Below the pieces are notes generated by a model. It had not been told where the DNA came from, searched no databases, and worked only from the letters and a program-made list of their open reading frames with translations. From Stenogyne calaminthoides (lineage: Eukaryota > Streptophyta > Magnoliopsida > Lamiales > Lamiaceae): a DNA stretch of 64,000 nt. The position numbers and the translations under genes are program-made. Shown piece by piece: positions 56,063 through 64,000 of the stretch (its first letter is position 1; the number at the start of each line of letters is the position of its first letter). The DNA lies in assembly GCA_037126765.1 (NCBI GenBank), contig JBBCBC010000024.1, positions 15,783,554 to 15,847,553 on the forward strand, in the 5' to 3' direction.

Positions 56063-58451
56063 TCAGTTCTTAGGTACCCATTTGGTGTAGGGTCCTACCA
56101 GGTTAGCTGTACCTTTTGGAACCCAAATCTGCCTAACAACTCTAATTACTTTAGAGTGGATGATTTGTCTCCCATAAACATCTACATACACATTCACCAC
56201 CCTAGGAACCTTGGCAGTATCCTGTGCATGAGTGCCAGCCTTAGCATGAACATGAGCCTTAGAGTTCTTCTTGGGTTTAGGCCTTTTGTTCAAGTGCCTT
56301 AGCTTTTGTGCAGCTGGTCTCTGTCTCTGCTGACTTAGGTTCAGGAAACCTTTACCCTTAGGCAATTGGGGTTTGGGTTGTCTGTACTGAAATTGGGGTC
56401 TTTCAGTAATCTGAGGACTTGGTCTTTTCAGTTGAGAATATCTCTGCTGAGTGTTTCTCTTTTGAAAATTCGTCTGATGGTTCAGTGCTGATCTCTTTAG
56501 GTTGGTATTCTTAGCCTGAGGCTTTGAAGTACTGGCCTGAAGATTTCCTACTGAGTGTTCAGGTTTTCTAGCCTTTTCCTGAGGTTTGGGCTTTCTTCCC
56601 TGAACCTTCAGTTTTTCTGAAACCATAGGTCCTTTACCTTTGTCTAAAACTCTGGGCAGTTCTTCAGTAAGAATATTAGATGCCACTGGTTTAACAAAGA
56701 CAATCTTGGTGCTACTAGAAGCAGCATTCAGAAGACCTTGTGAGGTTTCCCCTGGAATGTATCCCAATCCAGCTTCTATACTTGCAGGTCTTTGATAACT
56801 CTGAATTTCATCTATCACTTTAGATGCATAATTCAATATAGGTAACTTTCTCTGCGCACTATCCTCACATTTCTTTAGAGTTTCATGCTTCTCAAAGAGG
56901 TCATTGAACTCAGTTCTGATAAGCTGAATCTCTTTAGTGGATTTCTCTAATTTTCCATTCAGGATCTCAATCACCTTCTCTTTTTCAGAGAGTTGTACTC
57001 TCGGAACATCTAGTTCATCAATAGTTCCCATCAATTGAGAAAGTGATCTCAGCATTTTTAGAGTCTTTCCACTTCAGATTCTCAGCAGTCAGTTCCTTGT
57101 TCTGCTCTTGAGTTTCAGTGAGCAGTTCTTGTAACACAGAATATTCCTTCATAAGATTCTCAAACGAATCCATTAGGTCAAAGTTACAGTTTAAAGTTGA
57201 ACTTGAGAACTCATGTGCTTGTGTAGGAGCAACAACAAAGATAGAAGAATTTACCTCCTCCACAGCCATAAGACAAACATCATCACTGTCACTATCTGAG
57301 AAAACTCATCTGAGGAACTGGAACCTTCTTCAGAATGTTCTTCTTCCTCAGCAATCATAGCTTTCTTGCTGGAGATCTTCATGTCTCTCTTTGCTTATCT
57401 TTCCTTTCTTTCTTTAGCACTCAGCTCAGGACACTCATATTGGAAGTGACCTTTCTTTTGACAGTTGTAGCATCTGTTTGCATCATCATCCTGATCACTT
57501 TCCTCCTTGGTCTTGAAGTCCTTCTTTTTGGATGAGGATCCTTCAGCTTTCTGGTCCTTTCTTTTCTCAGTGTATCTGTCCTCAGCTTCTGAGTCTCTCT
57601 TGTACCTGTGATTCCTGTAATATTTCTTATATTTCCCATATCTGCTATTGAGTCTTTCCAACCTCCTTGCCATCAGTACTAGCTTATCCTCCTGCTCATC
57701 CTGATTTTTGGCAAGTGAGTTCTCAGACTCTCTAGACTTACATGATTTATCTCTGGCTTTGAAAGCCACATTCTTGCTAGATGAAGAATCATCTTTGCTG
57801 TCAGATTTCTTAGTTTTCTTGTCAATCACAAACTCATAAGCTTTCTGTTCAGAGAAAACTTGTTGATATGGCATGGAATCAATATTTTTGGTGTTTTCAA
57901 TCACCACAGCATGTATATCCCATTTCTTAGATAATCCTCTAACAATTTTCAGTGCCACTTTTCTCTGTGGGTATCTTTTCCCAAGAGCACTCACATCATT
58001 CATGATGCTAGTGAATCTGACCTCAAGTTTGTCAATGGATTCATTATCTTCCATTTCAAAGTTATCAAACTTTCCAATAGCAACAAAAAGTTTGTTTTCC
58101 TTAATATGATTTGTGCCTTGACACATAACAGCAAGTGTGTCCCATATTTCTTTTGCAGTTTCACAGTGAGAAATCATCCCCATAACACCATCATTAATAG
58201 TGTTATACAAAGTATCTTTAGCAATGTAGTCCAGATTGACTAACTTTCTCTCATCAGGAGTAAGTTGATTCATCTCTGGGATCATTCCTCTCAGTATCAG
58301 TGATTCTGGGATTCACAACATTAAATTTGAATGGTCCTTCAAAAACCACTCTCCACATTCTTTCTTGTTTTGAATACAGATGAGCCTGCATTCTCAATCT
58401 CCATAGGTCATAGCTCTCAACAGAGAACATAGGAAGTTTCTTAGAAGGCAT
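56063..58451 (-). pseudogene. Element C gag and gag-pol linker, three frames
   Basis: ATG at 58451 (MPSKKLPMFSVESYDLW, a DUF4219-like start). Frameshift near 58260. Then 58285-57395 (296 codons): UBN2 core (AKEIWDTLAVMCQG, KIVRGLSKKWDIHAVVI), basic region, CCHC knuckle at residues 272, 275, 280 and 285 (CYNCQKKGHFQYEC). A TAA replaces Gln soon after (KER-stop-AKRD). The acidic/coiled-coil part is in 57269-57018 and 57055-56063 (330 codons), which ends in a basic Pro/Lys/Gln-rich linker and the VYVDVYGRQIIHS block. This is the full gag that B has mostly lost. Confidence 0.85.
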
Positions 58452-58562
58452 GATGACTGAGCCTTGTAAGATATCAGAAAATAGATCTATTCAGTAGACC
58501 ACCAAAGTCTTTCAGCAAAAATAGACTATGGCTACCAAAGCAAGTGGTCAAAATGAACCACT

Positions 58563-58574
58563 GCTCTGATACCA
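58563..58574 (-). other. Element C primer-binding site
   Basis: Minus strand TGGTATCAGAGC, an exact initiator-Met tRNA complement, two bases inside the LTR. Confidence 0.93.
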
Positions 58575-59624
58575 CTTGTTGGTCCCGGTGCTAACGAGTC
58601 TCACACGTGTACAGGGGGGGAATACACGCGTTCAGTGATTTTTAAAACTTTTCTTTCACTGAGGTCAGATGGGTCAGGTTATCCTGATGATTTTGCCCTG
58701 AGAAGCACAGATTGCCCTGAGTCAAAGTCTACTGAGAAAATGATCCTGAGCTGCTTTCAGAAGCTTCAGATTAGCCCAACTGAACCTGAGTTTATCAGAG
58801 ATCCTGAGGCGCTTGGATCAGATAATTATCTTACTGAACCCTCAGAAGAGTTAGTTCAGTTTGGTAACTATCTGTTCTAGCTACGCAAGTGTGCGGAATG
58901 CTTGGCCCTAAGTTTATACTCGTTTTAGCTTTGCTGAAAATCTTCCCTTCAATAAAATAGTGATTAAGGCTGTGATCAATTTGATGCAAGTTCAGTGGAT
59001 TGGTTCCAACTAAATATCAGTGAACAATGCTTTCAGTGAAAAACATACAACAGATAATAATGCAGTACAAAAAGCAAAACAAAACAGCAATTATAGTGGT
59101 TCAGAGACTCAAGCTCCTACGTCCACTCTCTCTGATCTTCAGAGAAATTCCTTAACTTCTTCCTAAAGCTTTCTGGCTAACTCATTGTAGCTTACTCACT
59201 TTTCTACCTTGAGTTTTCTGGCTGACTCACTGTAGCTTACTAACTCAAACACACACAAGTGTTCAGACTACCACAAGTAGCTTACTAACTTCTTCTCTAG
59301 AGTTTTCTGGCTAACTCACTGTAGCTTACTAACTCTTTACAACACCAACTCACCAACAAAACACACACAAACTACCTTAACAAAGGGTTTGGGTTTTGGG
59401 TTAGTTTCCAACTAGGGTGAGATATCCTTTACAATAAGAACAAATGCAAAGACTATGATATCTCTACTAAGCTTTGGATATTTCTTATCAATCTAGGCTT
59501 AGTGAATGAGCTCTCTTCAATGTGAAACACTTGGGTTTTCGAGTGCTTCAATTTGCAATAATGCGAATGAGCTCTTGAGTTGCTTTCAAATTTCCCGTGA
59601 CCTCTCAATGTAAAGGGTCACTAG

Positions 59625-59632
59625 TATTTATA
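59625..59632 (-). promoter_or_regulatory. TATA-like box of C 5' LTR
   Basis: Minus strand TATAAATA, in the same context as in both B LTRs. The 3' LTR of C has lost this region. Confidence 0.55.
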
Positions 59633-59893
59633 GGCAACTTCACCAAGGTCACTCTTGAAAAACTATCCGTTGGAGGAGATAACTTCATGAGTTTCCTCTT
59701 ATGGTGTTTGATGAATGACTATATTTAGGGTTTGAATACTCCCTTGCATGTTTTAGGAAATATGCAGTCATGTAGCCAATCACCAATTTTTGCAGTCTGG
59801 AACATAGTACTACTTACATGATTCAGTGTCCGGTCGCTTTCGATTTGATGAAATCTGATGTTGTCTTCCTCTGATTGGTTCTTGTCTTCAGTA

Positions 59894-59898
59894 AATGT
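59894..59898. other. Target-site duplication of H, left copy (AATGT)
   Basis: AATGT before H recurs at 61743-61747; removing H plus one copy gives AAATGTAGACAAAC, as in the 3' LTR of C near 47522. Confidence 0.93.
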
Positions 59899-61742
59899 TG
59901 TTGGGATTATACTAGAAAGTATGCTTTTACTTTTGTATAATCAAAACTGAATTTCGGACTTATTTACTGTAATAAATTGTTTATCACTGATGCTTTAAAT
60001 ATTATCGAATGTTATATATTTTTCTTTGCATAACTGTTCAATAAGTCGTACATGTTACATTGTAGTTAATTTAGTGATACCAGATCACAGAAGATTAAAT
60101 TAACAGTCCCTTGTAACTAAAAGTACGCCATTCACGACCTAGATGGAAATAAACAACCCATCGTGAAAGGTTGAAGTGTAAGGCTCAGATTGGCTTGTCT
60201 TGACCAAGAGATTACACTAGTGCATGACCGATGCCTTTGAATAGGACTCTGAGGAGGATAAATTCTTCAGAACTGAACAAGGAAGTATTAGACCTCAGTG
60301 GTTCGTTATTTCTTAATCTTCGTTCCTTAAATAGGATCACGTGGGATTGGTAACTATTGCTTTGACTTATCATGGGTAGCGAATCAAATAGATTCAATAC
60401 TTTTTATCTTGGGCAATATTATTAGTCACATGTGATTGCTAAAATTTTATCTGAAGAATCGCGTGTGCAAGAAATCGCTTGTTTGATTTGCCCCCTTGGG
60501 AGGTTCATAAGCTTTATCATACCAAATCTTGCAAGTGGAATTAGTTTTCGGTATGGATAATAATGTTGAACCGTTCCTTGACCAAGGACAAAAGATATTA
60601 ATTAATGGAAAGCTATTTCAGTGGCTTGAATTAATTAATGGGCTAGATAATCTTAAACACGGAAAATAATTACGGAGGAGTATATTTTTGTAATATGGGT
60701 TAAGATGGATAGTGCAATATTAATTATGTAGTGGGATTAAATAATATTTATGTGCTTGATTAATATTGTGGCTCAATATTAGATATTCAAGGTCCATTAG
60801 AAGGTCCAATCTTAATTCTCCTAAATGCCCCCTAAGTAGCCCAACATATAGTCCAATAACTGAAAAAGGTGATTAAAATAAAATAAATATTGTTGCTTAT
60901 TTTTCCAAGTAATTTTCGAAAATTATGGATAAGTTGGGAGAAAGATTTTCTTTGAATTTTGTTATGGAATGAAGATATGTATTCTTGGAATACAAGATTA
61001 TCTCATTAAATTCAAGAAATCTCCCACTTGGTTATTCATAAGAGATTTTTCGAAAAATTTGAAATATAGTGGGCAAGAAAGATTTTCTTGATTTTCTTGA
61101 AAAGATATTATGGAAGATATGTATTTCTTGAAATACAAGAATATCTCATACATTCAAGAAGATCAAAATCTTGGAATCTTGGACCTATATTTTCGAAAAT
61201 ATCCATAGCAAAAGAGTAGGTGGGATTTTTGTGGAATATTATAATTATGGGAAAAAGAATATAAGAGATATATTCAAAATTTCTTGGAGATCAAGAAAAG
61301 ATTTTCCCACATTGTTTTATCACTAAAAAATCAACCACCTTGTGCTCTATAAATAGGGGATGATTCTTTCATTCCCAAGTACAATTCCATGTGCTGGAAA
61401 AATTAGTAAATCCACAAAGGTGGTGCAACATAATTTATTTTCCATTTGTTAATTGTTCGCAAGTGTCCTACCACCGGATAGTCGAGCAAGGATTAAGGGA
61501 ATACTTGGGAAGTTCTTTTGGTGAGTCTAATCAGCCAGACCATTGTCATCCCAAGAGGTATGTACACGTAAACTAGTAGAATTCCTCATGCGTAGGTTTT
61601 ACGTGAATTATTATATGCATGATATGTTGTTGAATTATTATTTGAATTAATATAGGATTAATTCATGCTAGTAATAATTATAAGAATTAAATTTGTATTT
61701 AAATATTCACCCGAATAGATCTGTGTAACTTATTCCCCAACA
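59899..61742 (+). mobile_element. Element H: solo LTR (1844 bp) of the F family
   Basis: A complete LTR from TGTTGGGATTATAC to TTCCCCAACA with a 5-bp TSD and no primer site, polypurine tract or interior. It is therefore the product of recombination between the two LTRs of a former full element. Same family as the LTR of F. AT-rich in its second half; TATA-like box CTATAAATA at 61347-61355. Confidence 0.93.
61347..61355 (+). promoter_or_regulatory. TATA-like box of solo LTR H
   Basis: CTATAAATAGGGG context, conserved with F at 63215-63223. A solo LTR can still act as a promoter on the DNA to its right; nothing shows that it does. Confidence 0.55.
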
Positions 61743-61954
61743 AATGTAGACAAACAAAACGGCTCTTTTTGGTCAATCTCTCTGAATGAGATAACCTTAA
61801 ACAACACTTAGACTTAGTTCCTTTTGTCCGCATATGAATGTTTTGGGCAATATCTACTTTTCTGAATATTTGCGTTTTTTCAATTTTGTAGTCTTCAGAT
61901 AGATATTATTCAGTGCCTCTAAACATTCAGGTTATACTGAGTATTCAAGAACTT

Positions 61955-62330
61955 TGGGTCTTGATTATCTTCTCGAGTCTTGATGTCTTGATAACTTCTC
62001 GAGTCTTGATGTCTTGATGACATACCGAGTCTTGATGTCTTTACTTCGAGTCTTGAGTGTCTTGATGACATCTTGAGTCTTGATGTCTTGACAACTTCTT
62101 GAGTCTTGATTGTCTTGATGACATCTTGAGTCTTGATGTCTTCGCCATTTGAGTCTTGAGTCTTGATTACTTCGAGATTTGGTGTCTTGATGACATCTTG
62201 AGTCTTGATGTCTTGATGACATCTTGATTCTTGATGTCTTTAGTAACTTACTGAGTCTTCAGTGTCTTCAGTGACATATTGAGTCTTTAGTGTCTTCAGT
62301 AACTTACTGAGTCTTTAGTGTTCTTCAAAA
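61955..62330. repeat. About 27-bp tandem repeat array in C 5' LTR
   Basis: Imperfect units of GAGTCTTGATGTCTTGATGA type, with different unit order and length from the array at 47735-48130 in the partner LTR. Confidence 0.83.
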
Positions 62331-62492
62331 TCTAACCTGATCTATATCTACTAACTATACATGGTGCAGATAACTTCCTGAACAATCTATACATTGAATT
62401 CTGACTCAGTCTATCAAGATTATCCTGAACATGTCATACTCAGGGTTTTTGGGATCTAATCAAAACTTCTTTATTAAATTCATCTCCCAACA

Positions 62493-63626
62493 GTTTCCAG
62501 CTTAAATTAATTAATGGACTGGATAATCTTAAACAAGGGAAATAATAATCGGGAGCCCTATTAATAGTAATATGGGTAAAGATGGATAGTGCAATATTAA
62601 TTATGTAGGGGGATTAATTAATATTTATGGGCTAGAATAATATTGTGGCTCAATATTGGAAATTCAAGGTCCATTGGAAGGTCCAATCTTAATTCTCCTA
62701 AAGGCCCCTAAAGTAGCCCAAAGATGAAGTCCAATAACTTAAAAATGTGTTTAAAAATAAATTAAATTATTGTTGTTATTTTTCCATGTTTTTCAAAAAT
62801 AATAAATACAAGAGGGAGAAAGATTTTCTTTGAATTTTGTTATGGAATGAAGATATGTATTCTTGGAATACAAGATTATCTCATTAAATTCAAGAAATCT
62901 CCCACTTGGTTATTTATTAAGCAATTTTCAAAAATTTGAGAAAATAAAGGGAATGAAAGATTTTCTTGAAAAGATATTATGGAAGATATGTATTCTTGCA
63001 ATACAAGGATATCTCATAAATTCAAGGAGATCCAAATCTTGGATTCTTTATCCCTTAATTTTTCAAAAATTCCCATAACAAGAGAAGGTGAGGTTTTTAT
63101 GGAATATTTTAAATATGGAGAAAATAATATATTAGATATATTCAAGATTTCTTGAAGATCAAGAAAAGATTTTTTCTACCCTTATTCCTAGCCAAAAAAT
63201 TGGCCACCCTATCTCTATAAATAGGGGATGAATTTTTCATCCCCAAAGTAATTTCATGTGTTCGAAAAATTAAAAATCCACAAAGGTGTTGCAACATAAT
63301 TTTATTTTTCCTTTTATTAATTGTTCGCGAGCATCCTACCACCGGATTGTCGGACAAGGACGAGGGAATACTTGAGAAGGCTTTTTGGTGTGTTCGTGTG
63401 AACGGGATCCATCTTCTCAACGGTTGTCACTCCGAGAGGTTAGTTCACATTAACTCCTAGCAATTCCGCATGCTTAGGATTTATGTGAATTTTTTGTATG
63501 CATGATTTGTTGTTAAATTATTATTTAAATTAATATAGGATTAATTCATGCTAGTAATAATTATTAGAATTTAATTTGTATTTAAATATTCATCCCGAAT
63601 AGATCCGGACAATTAATTCTCCAACA
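62493..63626 (+). repeat. Element F 5' LTR, right part
   Basis: Resumes after the C TSD (62493-62497) and matches H from about 60620 to its end. About 75 bp of H between its TTAGTTTTCGG and AAATTAATTAATGG-like positions is absent. TATA-like box at 63215-63223. Ends CTCCAACA at 63626. Confidence 0.88.
63215..63223 (+). promoter_or_regulatory. TATA-like box of F LTR
   Basis: CTATAAATAGGGG context as in H; likely promoter of F. Confidence 0.55.
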
Positions 63627-63628
63627 AC

Positions 63629-63640
63629 TGGTATCAGAGC
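63629..63640 (+). other. Element F primer-binding site
   Basis: TGGTATCAGAGC, exact, two bases after the LTR end. Shows that F is a full element continuing to the right, not another solo LTR. Confidence 0.93.
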
Positions 63641-64000
63641 CTCGGTTTTGGGCTCTGAATTTTAGATTGTAATTTAATTCGTTATTCATTAAATTTTAAA
63701 TTGGATAGTAGAATTGCTAGATCTTTTTTGCAAGTATCCACTTTTCATGGTATTTGATAAATTTTAGTTATGCATGCATATAAATTGTGGTTTTTAATTC
63801 GATTCGTTTGAATTCGTTTTGCCTCGTGAGAAAATCCACGAGTAGATTAGGATTTGTTTGATTCGTTCAATGTAATAGACTAGTCTAGATCTAGGTTTAT
63901 TTATTTTTCGTAAATAAATTGTAATCGGATCGTGAACGAAGAGGGAGATGGAGAATTAGAGACGGGCAACCAAGTGTCGGGACATACGCAAGCTAAAGCA
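63641..64000 (+). other. Element F leader
   Basis: About 360 bases of AT-rich leader between primer site and the window edge. No gag start can be identified before the sequence ends. Confidence 0.6.

Larger units (their letters stand above)
46948..62492 (-). mobile_element. Element C: Sirevirus-like copia retrotransposon with nested solo LTR
   Basis: LTRs at 46948-48302 and 58577-62492 (the latter split by H), primer site, perfect TSD. On the minus strand: gag, protease, integrase, RT, RNase H, ORF3. Closest to B. The integrase and RT frames are the longest pol frames of the B/C group. Confidence 0.94.
58577..62492 (-). repeat. Element C 5' LTR (about 2067 bp plus nested H)
   Basis: Plus strand TGTTGGTCCCGGTG to ATCTCCCAACA, interrupted at 59899-61742 by H. 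TATA-like box 59625-59632, four-unit 50-bp repeat 59160-59340, conserved block 59091-59130, 27-bp repeat array 61955-62330. Confidence 0.92.
46316..64000 (+). mobile_element. Element F: copia element of a third LTR family, 5' end only
   Basis: LTR in two pieces (46316-46947 and 62498-63626) around C, then a perfect primer site and leader to the window edge. Its gag and pol lie right of the window. Its LTR (TGTTGGGATTATAC to CTCCAACA) is unrelated to those of A-E and G. Structure and primer site are copia-like, perhaps Tork/Angela type, but no coding region is visible to prove it. Confidence 0.75.

Noticed and set aside
62493..63626. Considered as a second solo LTR
   Set aside because: A perfect primer site follows at 63629 and the left part of the LTR is found before C, so it belongs to a full element F.

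Overview
The window is plant nuclear DNA made entirely of nested Ty1/copia LTR retrotransposons. I found no host gene that I can support, no rRNA or tRNA gene and no CRISPR array. The plant origin rests on the element type: copia domain order (gag, protease, integrase, reverse transcriptase, RNase H), primer sites matching initiator-Met tRNA, long LTRs of 1.3-2.1 kb, and a third ORF of 3.2-3.4 kb between RNase H and the 3' LTR. Together with A5G5 polypurine tracts that also occur inside that ORF, this fits the Sirevirus (Maximus/SIRE) lineage. I cannot name the species; a eudicot is a guess.

Eight elements can be separated by LTR ends, primer sites, polypurine tracts and target-site duplications (TSDs). 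I call them A-H. E (+) is the outermost. D (-) sits in the 5' LTR of E, and F (+) is joined to the gag of E. D is split by B (-; TSD TAGGT) and cut by G (-; runs off the left edge). B is split inside reverse transcriptase by A (+; TSD ACAGT). The LTR of F is split by C (-; TSD GTTTC). The 5' LTR of C contains solo LTR H (+; TSD AATGT), of the same family as F. Both stacks are four levels deep: E>D>B>A and E>F>C>H.

Layout: 1-5040 G (pol and gag fragments, 5' LTR); 5041-7145 D ORF3, 3' portion; 7146-14123 B (3' LTR, ORF3, RNase H, end of RT); 14124-29629 A, complete with two LTRs; 29630-35409 rest of B (start of RT, integrase, protease, truncated gag, 5' LTR); 35410-44379 rest of D (start of ORF3, pol, gag, 5' LTR); 44380-46315 E (half LTR, primer site, gag start); 46316-46947 F LTR, left part; 46948-62492 C with H inside; 62493-64000 F LTR, right part, primer site and leader.

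The elements form two LTR groups. A, D, E and G have LTRs ending in CGGGACCTACA, and gags beginning MDNT in A, E and G. B and C have LTRs ending in GGACCAACA on their own strand, and gags beginning MPS. F and H are a third, unrelated copia LTR family. Almost every coding region is broken by stops, frameshifts, deletions or altered catalytic residues, so this is old, silenced intergenic heterochromatin. The best preserved stretches are the gag of A (636 codons), the RT of D, the integrase of C, the RNase H of B and the ORF3 of A. The least explained parts are the ORF3 proteins and about 1.3 kb of extra DNA in the pol-ORF3 spacer of A, which looks like a captured promoter plus first-exon fragment.
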